Shown here in pieces: positions 12,268 to 23,093 of a DNA stretch of 64,000 nucleotides (position 1 is the stretch's first letter; the number at the start of each line of letters is the position of its first letter). The notes under the pieces are model-generated. The model saw only the letters and a program-made list of their open reading frames with translations. It did not search any database and had not been told where the DNA came from. Both the position numbers and the translations under genes were made by a program. Source of the DNA: Ectobius pallidus. Lineage: Eukaryota; Arthropoda; Insecta; Blattodea; Ectobiidae. The stretch covers positions 155,980,532-156,044,531 of the forward strand of contig CAXKWD010000001.1 of assembly GCA_964059195.1 (NCBI GenBank). Direction: 5' to 3'.

Positions 12268-14580
12268 CCCCACGCCTTCTATTTCGTTAATTTCCAAGGA
12301 TGCCTACATTTGTTCTAAATAGACTTAGCCCTTTCAGAGCTAATTTTACAAGCTGGTAGTAAGGCATTTATAAACTGAATTCATGAGAGGGCTCTAAGTT
12401 TAAAGTCGATGGGAAAATTTTCTGAGCAATAGCTCTTTTAAATATATGGCAATCCTAACACATGGATAAAAATCCTCACATTTCACAAAAAGCATTATGC
12501 TATTAATCTTAATCTCTGCATTTATACAATTTTGAGGCAACACATTTATAGGCCTAAGTCAGAAGCAGTAAAAAGGTAACCGGTAATAATTATCCTTTTA
12601 GTTTTGAGTTTCTCTTTCACTTGTATAAAGTATGTTTTAATTCTACCCCCCCCCCCCAAGAAAGTTATTCTAAATTATATTATAACGAACATGGGCTGGA
12701 ATTAAACCTGGGTTTTCAACTTGGTAAGCAGATACCTATCCATTTCCCCACTCAACAACGTACCAAGTCTCATTTTAAATATTCCTTCGAAACTTGTCAC
12801 TGATTGAATATAAGTAGCGAATTCGTTATATTAAAACCATAGAATAAAATTAGCATCCTCGCTACATGTAGATGTTTCTGGAACATCAGTGAACTCTGCA
12901 GAGTTTACAGCAATGTTTTTTTTAACCTATGGGACAAAAGATTCCCGAATAAAAAGTGGGCCCAAATTATTCATAATGTGCCGAAATAACCTTGTTTGAG
13001 AGGGATATGTAAATGCCAATTCTTTTCTGCAGACTCCATTAATATTTCAAGACTCCGGAATATTTCAATATTAAATACACCGAGTTCAATGTCTCAGACC
13101 TTGCAATTATGATGAGCAGATGCAGAAACACTGTAATGATTATTTTGCCTCCAGCCTGGAATCGAGCGCACGCACGCCCACTACAAAGTTGTAATATAGC
13201 ATCCCTTCCCTGAGGAGCCAGATTAACAAACCGGCTCCTACATATTGGCCATTATAATTTAGTTAAGTAATTAAGTAACGGGTGGGTTTTTATCGCTGCT
13301 GTATGCATTGCTTGGATTTAATGGCTTGCACAATTCTGAATACTCTTGGGTGATGGAATATTAATTAAGGAACAGAAGCTCAGACATCGTGCCAACCGTG
13401 GGAAGCTTAGCATTGCTTTCTTGTCGGGTACTTCAATAACAAGAGGTTAACTTATGTATTTTGTTTGTAAGGAGAAACTTCTAAATTTTCACCACCAGGA
13501 AAGAACTTTGGTCAAGGGTCCGAAGAAAAATAAGAAACGCTTTTGATTCAAGGCTTTCCCGTTTGGCTTCGAAGCAGTGATTCTGGAGGGAAGACGACTG
13601 CAGAGCTAGCGGTCGAAAGCTCTCGTACTTTCACCCGAGTGAAGAGCGATAACTACTCAGTCTAATATAGACTATATTTAGATATATAGCTGTCGGAGTT
13701 CCTAAAAATGATCAAGGCTATTTTTTGAATAAAGTATATCTGTAGGCCTATGTCTTCCTGAGTTTCTTTGAATTCCTCCACTAAAGACCTACTACTTCCG
13801 AACTGTTTGTTCATTGGTCATAAAATTTGGAAGGAAGAAATCCTTTCGTCATCACATCTGATCACAGACTATGCTAGAATCTGTTAAACATTAATGGTAC
13901 TTCACGCGGATATTACCATTTTTCTATATTTCTCCCAAAAGCTTATAAATTAAAAGAAGCAGGGCAACAACTCTATCAATTTCAAAATACTTTTTTAACA
14001 CCTTCCTTCAATTATTTGGGCCCAAAATCAGGTTCTATTCATCCAAATGAGATGGGGACCTAGAAGCTTTTTGTGAAAGATCATAGGGGTAGTGACCAAC
14101 TTGTCTTGTCAAGGATAGTGATTTGAGCCGAAGACTAGGGAAGCTGCCATTACGTTACCTGTACCAGAGGGTTGGAATAAGAATTGAATTTCTTGTCAGT
14201 CATGAGAAGCAGATGTACAGTCTAAGGCTAATTATAAATTGGAAAAAATACATTTTTTTATGAATTGATTAAATATTCACTATGTGTCACGTTTTACATA
14301 TGATTGGTTCTAAATTTTACCAGCTTACTTTTCTGCCAACCGCTCCGGTTGTGAGAAAATTGTGCAATCCAGGACCATTCGTGGACTAACTATGATGCTT
14401 TCCAGTGTAGCTTTGACCCTAACTTTTGTTTGATGCATTGCAAACACAAATTTCCTGCAGGATAGCTGTAAGCTTGCAGTCTCTTCCACAAACTTTGCCT
14501 CGCACGAATACTGGTTTTCATGAGATGGAACAACTGAAAACGCTTTACCGAAGTGCAAAGTAATAAAATAACATTCGTGC
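12268..14580. other. Intergenic stretch, nothing recognised
   Basis: Contains a C-run at about 12645-12658 and otherwise unremarkable AT-rich sequence. No gene recognised. Confidence 0.4.
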
Positions 14581-14586
14581 TTACGG

Positions 14587-14629
14587 TAGAGAGAGAGAGA
14601 GATAGAGAGATATAGAGAGAGAGATATAG

Positions 14630-14660
<31 letters not shown>

Positions 14661-14734
14661 TAGAGAGAAACAGAGAGAGAGAGAGAAGATAGAAGAGAGA
14701 GAGAAGAGAGAGAGAAAAGAGAGAAGAGAGAGAG
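14587..14734. repeat. (GA)n-rich microsatellite
   Basis: About 150 bp of GAGAGA interspersed with TAGAGA and AAGAGA units. It produces spurious serine/leucine-rich frames on the minus strand. It directly abuts a family B SINE and lies on that SINE's 3' side. Confidence 0.9.
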
Positions 14735-14996
14735 ATCCCTATTCAAGCCGTGGAAGCTCTTAGGGTTTTAAGAGTGAGGCTCCAAGATGTTTAGATATTC
14801 AGCATGTGAAGGTGGTAAGGTTGTCAGCCTTGCCCCAGACCGCCTTTACCCCCAGGATTGTACCTGGTACTTGTTTCTATTAGAAAATAAGTCGATCCCA
14901 GGCCCATTAAAAATTCCCAACGACCACATAAAGGAATGAACACGCGATCTTCAGATTTGTAGTGCAGTGCCTCAACCAACCGCTCCACGGTGCATC
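14735..14996 (-). repeat. SINE family B, minus-strand copy
   Basis: The reverse complement aligns with the plus-strand copy at 16529-16827. It shares the GTGGTTGAGG-type A-box region near 14980, CGTTGGGAATTTTTAATGGGCC, a middle with GTACCAGGTACAATCCTGGG, and the downstream GGCTGACAACCTTACCACC block. It is diverged and inactive. Confidence 0.75.
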
Positions 14997-15714
14997 CCAA
15001 GTAAAATGTTAATGCCGATCAATTTTCCGAAAAGAGCAAAAGAAAAGAAGGTAGAGTTAAAAAGAGACTGCATACGTATAATATCCAATTAGATAGGCCT
15101 ATTGAAATTACTAAAAGACGTAATAATGTGATTGAGGAGGGGTTTATTCCCATTTTAGTCTTCCATATTGTAACCATTCGTAATTATGCCACGGTGAAAG
15201 AATAATTTATTACAATATATTAGTTTTCTGGATTCTTTTCACACAAACACCTGCCAAAAAATTAACCCAAGACTATCTCTACCTCATTCAAGATTGCTAC
15301 AATTTCATTCATCGGTGGCAAACTTTGTCTCATATGCGACAAACATGACAAAAGAACAAAAAACAGAGCTCCCAGATCCCTACAGTCCTTATGATAAAAT
15401 CGGCAAATCCCCGAACGAAATGTACCTGGGATCAGACAGCTGATGACTAAAATTTATTTTAACCATTTCCCAAAGTCACCTACTGTGTCCTCAAATAGCT
15501 TCATAGATTGCCAAATCAGGGCGAGTAGAGAGCTGGCCAGATAGGAAGACGTTTGATCACGCAGGTGCTCTTAGTGCTGTGAAAAGCAATATATTGGTTA
15601 ACTTCCCTTCCATTCACTCTGCCCCTCACTGGTGGCAGACGTCTTTCTAGTTGACCCTACTCTAGTAGCGTATTAACAACAGCTATTCCGCAATTGTTCT
15701 TCAAGTTCAGCGCT
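14997..15714. other. Intergenic stretch, nothing recognised
   Basis: No gene or repeat family recognised. Confidence 0.4.
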
Positions 15715-15995
15715 CCGCTTATTTATTTATTTATTTAACCTGACGGAGTTAAGGCCATACTGCCTTATCCACCATTCATCCAGGGGAATGCACGAAATAC
15801 AATAATTATAATTTGAGAACTGCTCTCACTGTGCATATTAATCTAATATTTAACCCAAAACACCCAGTCTGAACCCGGAAAAGGGATTTTCACTTCTGAA
15901 AAATTCCCAACCCGGCCGGGAACCAAACGCCGACGCCAGAGTGGAAGGTGGCGCGCTACCGACCCAACAGACGCGGCAGACTAATATAAGAATTA
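15715..15995 (-). repeat. tRNA-like retroposon with (TAAA)n tail, minus strand
   Basis: On the minus strand, a segment with GGTCGGTAGCGCGCC (A-box-like) and GTTTGGTTCCCGGCC (B-box-like) near 15910-15975 leads to a body ending in GGCCTTAACTCCGTCAGGTT and a (TAAA)n tail at 15720-15737. The tail module recurs at 7236-7320 and 32393-32480. Confidence 0.5.
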
Positions 15996-16516
15996 TACCA
16001 CTTAATTAAAATAAAGACTACAAATGACTAAAATACAAAAGAATAGGAAAACTAAAAAACAAATGAAGTTAAAATAAATTAATACAATTTGGACTATAAA
16101 TACTGAAAAATTCTTAAATATTTACTAATTACTAACTTTATTAAATTGCGCTTGAACTGTGATATTGTTTGGCAGCTCCTGAGATAGCTAGGTAACGAAT
16201 AAATCGTAATGAATAACTATTGCTGTAAAATACGAATAGTGTGAATTTCTGTACAGAGCCATGGATAGTAAGGGATCAAGCTGAGAGCTCGTGCCCATGT
16301 TATGGTAGTATTATCGGTATCGGTACTGGAAAGATATGTAGATTTACTTCACTTATTTCTAGAATTCTTTTCCCAGTTGGTCTATCCCAGTCGATTTCCT
16401 GAAAAGGACAAAGCCAAAAGGAAGAAAAGTGAAAGAATAATGTGGCAAAGGACTACGCAAGTATTGCAATATAAATAGGTCATAACGCCTTTGTTTCTGT
16501 ATTAAAATATTGAGGG
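15996..16516. other. AT-rich stretch, nothing recognised
   Basis: It ends in a ~40-bp motif (TTTGTTTCTGTATTAAAATA and onward, 16488-16528) that is repeated at 17591-17631. Confidence 0.5.
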
Positions 16517-16528
16517 TATATGGAAATT

Positions 16529-16827
16529 CGGGTACGCTATATCGTAGTGGTTGAGGTGCTGCGCTACAAACCGGAAGGTCGCGGGTTCGATGAGGTCGTT
16601 GGAGTTTTTCATTGGCCTAATCCTTCTGGTGGCACTATGGCCCTGGGGTCGACTCAGCCTCTAACAGAAATGAGTACCAGGAGTAATCCTGGGGGTAAAG
16701 GCGGCCAGTGCATAAGGCTGACAACCTTACCACCTTCACGTGCCGCATGTCTAAAATCTGGGAGCCTCAACCTCCTGGAACCCTCTGGGCCTCCATGGCC
16801 TGTATAGGGAACATTTTACGCTTACAC
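16529..16827 (+). repeat. SINE family B with 12-bp target-site duplication
   Basis: This is a full-length tRNA-derived SINE. It has an A-box-like region TCGTAGTGGTTGAGGTGC near 16542 and a B-box GGGTTCGATG near 16583, followed by the family body. It is flanked by perfect 12-bp direct repeats TATATGGAAATT at 16517-16528 and 16828-16839, so its limits are well fixed. Related copies lie at 14735-14996 (minus), 18899-19022 (partial) and 43285-43570. Confidence 0.88.
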
Positions 16828-16839
16828 TATATGGAAATT

Positions 16840-17737
16840 ATTACTAAACTTCTTGTCAACTGGTTTCTTTACACTTAATTACTAAAATTTTCTGAATCCC
16901 ACACTATTTCTCTTAGCATCGATTCTGTTGTCATCCATTCATCATTCATCATGGTATTTCCTCGTACGGTGTTCAGTCTCAGATATTTAGTACTAACAAG
17001 CAATATGCTATAAAATCTGAAAGGTAATGGTAAACCCTGTCTATAAAACTTGCACTGCATTATATGGGAAGTAGTAATACCATATTGGAGTTATGAAGCT
17101 AATATTCACGTGACAACCAGCCTTAAGAAAAATCTCTCTCTTCCGTTAGCTTCATTGATTTTCTAATAGCTAGAGGTCACTTGGCACCGTATGGAAACTT
17201 CTTTAAGAATTTGACTCATGGATACCGGTACTTCAAATTAATTATTTAGTTCCTATATGATTTACGACTTACAGTCTTCAATATTTATAAAAATTATCTG
17301 ACAACGTGCCTTCCTTCATTCTGTATAGACCTATTTTAACTCTAAATCGTTAATATAGTAATAATTCTTGTGTGCAAAATTAAAATATCATTTGTCGCTT
17401 TTTATAAAGTCTAGTACCTGAAAAAAAAAATAGTTTTCCAATAATCTATCACTGCCTATCTATAGGCTTGTGTGCCTGGCTGTCTGTCCGCCCATCTGGC
17501 TGTCCTTCTTGGCCTGTCGTGGGCAAATAGAGCGTTGCATTGAATCATTTATTAATTTTCTCTGGCTATCGATGCATCTATTTTAGGTCTACTTTGTTTC
17601 TGTATTAAAATATTGAGGGTATATCGAAATTATTTTACTTTTCAAAATTTTGAGGTACCGTAAAATACTATTCCAGCGATTTTGCTAACCACTTCGAATC
17701 TTCTAACTATCATGGCTAATAAAATAGCATACCGTCC
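16840..17737. other. Intergenic stretch
   Basis: Contains a short GTCY-like run near 17478-17505 and the second copy of the 40-bp motif at 17591-17631. No gene recognised. Confidence 0.45.
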
Positions 17738-17984
17738 ACCGCTGTGGCTCAGGGGATGCGTTCAATCCCCTCACGCAGCGGGCCTGGGTTCGATTCCTGG
17801 TCGGGACAAGTTACCTAGGTGAGATTTTCACGGGGTTTTCCCTCACCTGTGAAACAAATGTCCCCCGGATATCATCTGGTCGTCATTATCATCTTCATCC
17901 CCATCCTCGCCTTGTTTGGAGTGAGTGAGTGAGTGAGTGAGTGAGTGAGTGAGTGAGTGAGTGAGTGAGTGAGTGAGTGAGTGA

Positions 17985-18015
<31 letters not shown>

Positions 18016-18115
18016 TGAATGGTGTGTATCGTCCTATGTGATCGAGTTGTCCCGGAAGTGGCCCCAACATTGGGCTGATCACTCATCCGGGGAGTCGGTC
18101 TAATATCCTACCTGG
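17738..18115 (+). repeat. SINE family C with embedded (GTGA)n/(GT)n microsatellite
   Basis: A tRNA-like head includes GCTGTGGCTCAGGGGATGCG as A-box region and GGGTTCGATTCCTGG as B-box (17741-17805). A body with GAGATTTTCACGGGGTTTTCCC follows. A (GTGA)n run at 17921-17987, changing into (GT)n to about 18010, sits inside the tail, after which the element continues with GTCCCGGAAGTGGCCCCAAC. Minus-strand frames across the microsatellite encode only Ser-His-Thr-Leu repeats and are not genes. Confidence 0.75.
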
Positions 18116-18712
18116 TTATAAAATGTGATTATTATGCGGAGATATTATATATATATATTTATAGATCATTCATTAGCTCCTGCACATCCCATAAGGTCCT
18201 TATTACTTAGTTTACCGGGTAGAATTCTGTCTCCTGAACCCTCATTATGAGGTCCCCATGTATTTCTTAGTAAAAATGATTTACTGTTGCAGTATAAAGA
18301 TGACATAACTCATGCTAACTCGTACAAATACTTTACAAGATTATTCTTACGCTTTATTTATTTATTTATTTATTCATTTATTTATTTGGCACTTGATAAG
18401 TATTTCATATCTATAGTGCACCTTAACTAGGAGATGCGGGTTTTTAACACACCATAAACTACCCAATACGTACGTAAGAAAGACAGCTAACTCTAGTTTA
18501 TACAAAATCGTCGCATTCTGTCTGTTCTCTCTTTTCTTATATGATCACTCTCATGATTCTTACATTCTAACTTAAATTAACAAACACATGTGGGTTTGAA
18601 AAATGCCAAGCATTAATATTAATACAAACAGAAAACGAAACAGAAACAGCATGCGGCAGGGCCGCAAAAGCAAAATATGCAAAATCACGATGAAGCATGT
18701 TATTGCTAGATA
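18116..18712. other. AT-rich stretch with (TTTA)n run
   Basis: (TTTA)n at 18356-18388 may be the tail of a minus-strand retroposon, but no body was recognised. Confidence 0.4.
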
Positions 18713-18714
18713 TA

Positions 18715-18898
18715 TACGAGGCGCGACCATAAAGTAACTTTCCCACAGGCCATTAACGGAAACAAAACAAAATTTAATTTAATGGAAACATTTATTGTAA
18801 GAAATACAGGATGTGTTGAGCTATTTTTTAACATATTCGTCACCGGAACTGAGACCAACTTTTGAATACATGTGCCATAGAAGTCTGCTGACTCCGAT
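18715..18898 (-). pseudogene. 3' terminal fragment of a mariner-type transposon
   Basis: The plus strand starts with TACGAGGCGCGACCATAAAG after a TA dinucleotide, like mariner inverted-repeat ends. On the minus strand the inner part reads as a fragment like FYGTCIQKLVS, comparable to the C-terminal end of mariner transposases, then decays. Only one end is present, and it joins a SINE fragment directly at 18899. Confidence 0.55.
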
Positions 18899-19022
18899 TT
18901 GAACCTTGGCCCTGGGACAACTCAGCCTATAACAGAAACGAGTACCCAGAACAATCCTGTTGGTAAACGCGTAAGGCCGACAACCTTACCACCTTCATGT
19001 GCCAAATGTATCAAAATTTTGC
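18899..19022 (+). repeat. SINE family B, internal fragment
   Basis: Matches the middle of the 16529-16827 copy: CCCTGGGACAACTCAGCCTA, CAGAAACGAGTACC, AATCCTGTTGGTAAACGCGT and GCCGACAACCTTACCACCTT. Head and tail are missing. Confidence 0.7.
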
Positions 19023-20010
19023 ACACTTATCTTAGGGCCCTTTCCCTCTTTATCGCTGTTCACGAAGTTTCTTCTTTTTCCATAATTATCGAAATGCCAC
19101 CGAAGAAAAAGTGTTGTTCATATGAACCCTGCAGCCCCCCCCAAAAAAAAAACGGAAGGATATATAAGGGCCTAGAGTTTTAAAATCGTAAGTACCGGTA
19201 CTCCATAAACTTGCTTTAAAGAACAGGCAAAATACGTACAGAGCCCGAGCGATGCAGAGTCATTTAAGCTACTTAAATTTTAAAAATTAAAATTAAAAAA
19301 TATAAAAGTTAAAAAAACTTGGTGTCATCTGCAGAATTTCGCTCACGTTTCACATTATGAAGTAGGTTTCGTTCACATTTCACGATTTAAAGTAGGTTTC
19401 GTAAAATAAAAACATTTCGCGTTATTCATGGCTTCAATTTGCAAAAATAAAGTCTATCTGGTACAAAGATGTGTGTTTGGTAACGTTAATGTGTCAGTTG
19501 GAAATTTCGCGGTTATCGTTAATACCAGAAATCCGGGCCTCTAAATACAATCAATCTCAAGATAAACCTCAAGTGAAGCCCAACGAAGACAGAACACAAA
19601 GTGCGCGGGAAATTCCGTGAAAACAAAGATATTAGCCGCATCACATTGATAACACGAACTGTGAACTGAAAATAAAAATAATCCTATTATTCTCACTGGT
19701 CTATTGAAAACGACTGAAGTTATTCATAGCTGAGAAAAGTCTGATGTCTCTTGCTATGGAGACCACTAAAGGAGTTTTCCCCTAAAACGTTTAATCATAA
19801 TCACTGCCTCTCTAACAATAGACGGACACCTGATAACTGCAGAAATCACTGCCTCTACTACAAATAACCATTAATGAGGGTTTATTATCTGCTTTCAGTA
19901 TATTCACGGCATTTAAATCCATTAACCATCTCGTTATAAATCGATTATAATATCGCCGGCTTCACAAAGATTTACTTCAATGTTGACATAGTGTAGATAA
20001 ACTGTCTTAC
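19023..20010. other. Intergenic or intronic stretch, nothing recognised
   Basis: If the agrin-like gene continues to lower coordinates, this would be intron. No exon-like signal was seen. Confidence 0.4.
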
Positions 20011-20040
20011 CTGATTGAGTTCTTGATGATGTGTCCAGGT
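20011..20040 (-). CDS. Candidate 30-nt microexon of the agrin-like gene
   Basis: On the minus strand a 30-nt block is preceded by TATTATTTTCAG (a pyrimidine-rich acceptor) and followed by GTAAGA (a near-consensus donor). Exon 1 of the agrin-like gene ends in phase 1 with a G. Joining gives GAC CTG GAC ACA TCA TCA and onward, an open stretch of ten codons rich in Ser/Thr that again ends in phase 1. The match of strand, phase and splice strength is what supports it. The distance of about 3 kb and the tiny size make it unproven. Confidence 0.4.
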
Positions 20041-20339
20041 CTGAAAATAATATAGAAATGGATTACCATACTTTAAATAAATAACTTTTATAGTTTTACA
20101 AAAGGAGTATGAAAGTTTCTATGAATATTTGTGGTACTGTTACGAACAACAGTATTCTTTCTATCATGAAGTATTATATAGTATTTTAAATAAATTTCTT
20201 ATGGAACTATAAAAAAATAAAAATGAAATATCTAAAAATAGACTTCTAGCTCTCATCTATGCCTATTAGAATTCTAATTGGAAATGTTTCTATGTATTTA
20301 AATCAACATGTTCTACAATTTAAATTCCATAGAGTACGA

Positions 20340-20383
<44 letters not shown>

Positions 20384-20433
20384 TACTTAGCATGTTTTAC
20401 ACAGTTCTCCTTTATTCAGACATACTTTGGAAG
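20041..20433. other. AT-rich stretch with (TA)n microsatellite
   Basis: A (TA)n run occupies about 20343-20381. Nothing else was recognised. Confidence 0.6.
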
Positions 20434-20492
20434 AGGCAGCGGTTGGGTGGCTGGTCTAGTCCCTTCAGGGATGCAGCACTACGGAGTTAAAG
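20434..20492 (+). repeat. SINE family A, 3' end fragment
   Basis: GCAGCGGTTGGGTGGCTGG followed by TCCCTTCAGGGATGCAGCAC and TACGGAGTTA matches the last ~60 bp of the family A SINEs at 8446-8632 and 57524-57851. Confidence 0.7.
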
Positions 20493-21463
20493 ACCTATCT
20501 AAGCTTAAAACAAGAATATTTGTGGACACTATTAAATTCCCTTGTTAAAGTAATTATTTTTGTCCCTATTCAGTAGAAATGAAAATACATATTATATTAT
20601 TGCATAGTTCTGTAAAAATTGCCAATAAGGTTTATTTACGGAAGTTGTCATATTATATAATAATCACCGAATTAAGAAATAAAACAAGTTATGTGAACTA
20701 TTATATTGTAGATAGTTTGCCTGTTTAAAAAAAAAAGAGATAAGCTAACATTATTGCAATGGATTTGTGTTGTGCTCGGTACTGATGCAGCGGGGCCATA
20801 AAGAATAATTACTAGTATTGACTCCCCTCGTATCTCTCCCGGCCTGAAATGACCCCTTTAATTCTACATTAAATAATTTACAAAATACTTTTAAAATCCT
20901 TTTAAAATAGAAAATCAAATGGCTTACATTGAAGTAAAAGATCGTGTTAATACATACTAACCAAATTATTCAATTTCACAAAGGCCTACATGTAGCCTAT
21001 GTATGAAAACAGTAGACTATGTGTACAAAAGAAGCCTGAACATTTTCATTGCTCACATGACTAGGGTGAGAGGTGCCTGCATCGCCAATTACACTAGTGA
21101 CTAGTCCATTTTCCAGTTCATTTGCGAATCCAATTCAGAAGTGGTATCTGTAAAAGCGCTGTATGAATGGGAATCGACACCATGGTTGCAATATTTGTAC
21201 AGCGAATGGTAGGCCTACTATAGGAAAAAGTCAGTGAATGTGTCATGCGATAACAAGAATGCGCTCAGATAAAATCGGGTGGAAATAAAAAGTTAATACA
21301 TTTCATACTGCTTTTATGATGAAACCTTAATGATGACCAATGGCTTTATAACACAAAGAAAAAATAGTAATTTATCATCTTCATGCAGAGTATAATAGAT
21401 TCACTCATGGCACGCTCTGTTTATGCTGTGAAATGACTGCCAGTACACAGTGACGCAAGCAAG
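20493..21463. other. AT-rich stretch, nothing recognised
   Basis: No gene or repeat family recognised. Confidence 0.4.
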
Positions 21464-21472
21464 GTACAGTCG

Positions 21473-22099
21473 TTTCTCCCCAGTATAAAAGACAGGTTAA
21501 AAATAAAGGTACCGCTAAGTGGAAAAATAACTAGCTTCTTAACAGGCCATGGGAAAATGAACTCATACTATTTCCGATTTAATATAACAACCAGTCCTAT
21601 GTGTACGTGTGGAAACGAAGAACAAACAGTGGATCACCTACTATTTAAATGTATCAAACTTGAAAGGGAAAGACAAATTTTTAAGGACAATATGATAAGT
21701 AAACATGGAAAATGGACATTTGACAAAATCAAATTAATGCGCTATTATACACAAGAACTAATCTCATTCATTAATTCGATAGATTTAGATACCGGTAAGT
21801 TGTAAAAGAATGAAGTAGTAATACAAGTAGTTAACTAATATATCAGAAACACAGGAGATTAACTAATATATAAATAGAGTATACCTACATGTTAAATAAT
21901 ATTGTAAAGAATAGTATGAAAATTTAGTTTTTAATAAGGTAATGAATAAGTTCCACAGTAACCAGCCATAGAATAAGGAAGATAAAAGACAGTATATTAT
22001 ATGCATTAAAGTGTAATATTAGTAATTAGTGCATGTAGTATTACTCTCATTGTAATAGGACATGCAGTTAATAAACAAATTAAAAATTAAAAAAAAAAA
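21473..22099 (+). mobile_element. 5'-truncated LINE insertion with 9-bp target-site duplication
   Basis: An open frame at 21473-21805 gives the C-terminal end of a non-LTR retrotransposon polymerase. It starts in FLPSIKDRLK, passes TSFLTGHGKMNSYYFRF and ends in the Cys-His motif MCTCGNEEQTVDHLLFKC. An AT-rich 3' untranslated region of about 290 bp ends in a poly-A run at 22090-22099. The fragment is bounded by GTACAGTCG at 21464-21472 and again at 22100-22108, a clean target duplication. The insertion therefore covers only the last ~110 codons plus the 3' UTR, typical of incomplete target-primed reverse transcription. The frame is undamaged, so it is fairly young. Confidence 0.85.
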
Positions 22100-22183
22100 G
22101 TACAGTCGAGTGCACGGAATCTTTCCGATATGATGCCCAATGGTTTATGTTGCTACGGGAATTCTAAACCGGCTCCACCATGA

Positions 22184-22312
22184 GAATATTATAGGAGAGA
22201 AATTCCTCTGACACTGGGATTTGAACCCAGGACCTTTGGCTATCCGTGCCACTGCTCTACTAACTGATCTAAGCCAGAGTTCATTTCACAGCGCCAGATG
22301 AAACCTCTCTCC
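22184..22312 (-). repeat. tRNA-like repeat family D, minus copy of an inverted pair
   Basis: The reverse complement carries a tRNA-like module with an A-box-like TTAGTAGAGCAGTGGCACGG and a B-box CTGGGTTCAAATCCCAG. It is bracketed by TATAGGAGAGA on one side and its reverse complement (TCTCTCCTAT) on the other. A head-to-head partner lies at 22496-22632, and a diverged relative at 55655-55790. Confidence 0.65.
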
Positions 22313-22495
22313 TATGACTGATTTCCCTTAATGGTCTCTATCTCAATAACAGATAAGTAATGTCATATGCAGTACTGTGAGGCACACAAATTAATGATTT
22401 TTGTGACCGGGCTTCCACTGTTATTGTACAGTTAACATTCAAGATGGATGCATATGCATTCATGAACTACAGATTATTGTCTCTGTTGGACATTA

Positions 22496-22632
22496 CACGA
22501 GAATATTATAGGAGAGAGGTTCCATCTGGCACTGTGAAGTGAACTCTGGCTTATCCCAATTGGTAGAGCAGTGGCACGGAAAGCCGAAGGTCCTGGGTTC
22601 AAATCCCAGTGTCAGAGGAAGTTTTTTCCTAT
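22496..22632 (+). repeat. tRNA-like repeat family D, plus copy of an inverted pair
   Basis: TATAGGAGAGAGGTTCCATC leads into CTCTGGCTTATCCCAATTGG, TAGAGCAGTGGCACGG and the B-box CTGGGTTCAAATCCCAG, ending in TCAGAGGAAG. It is the reverse complement of 22184-22312 over about 120 bp, with about 185 bp between the arms, so the pair can fold into a long hairpin. Confidence 0.65.
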
Positions 22633-23093
22633 ATTGAAAATAAACAAGATAAAACTTAAACAGAAGAATACAATAATAGGAGGATTTGTCTATTGGTTCG
22701 CTATATTATTATCTTTAATTGGATATACTGTAGTATTAATATCTGGAATTTAAAACAAACCGGATACAAGAAATTGTGCGTAAAGAACAAAACTAGTTGG
22801 CTTATATGTCTATACATAAGACCGTCAGTAGTAAGTAGCTTATCTTTATATGTATCCCTTAATATTACTACAAACACGTTTACATTATGTGGGTTCTATT
22901 GTCCCTTGAACAGACGAAATGTAAGTGGGATTTCCTTTAAGTTTTGCCACTCCTGATGTAGGTTGTTACATAGAGTGGGGCTTCATGATTTACTGTACTA
23001 AGGATACTGCAGTAATATTTCTTAGACTTAAATGTCCTCCCTTCTTCATTAGAGAAAATTCCATACATAGTAGGCTATCTCAATTTTGCTCAC
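22633..23093. other. Intron 1 side of the agrin-like gene
   Basis: Sequence downstream (minus strand) of the exon 1 donor. AT-rich; short open frames only. Confidence 0.45.

Noticed and set aside
17843..18086. Ser-His-Thr-Leu repeat frames (minus)
   Set aside because: Translation of a (GTGA)n/(GT)n microsatellite inside a SINE.
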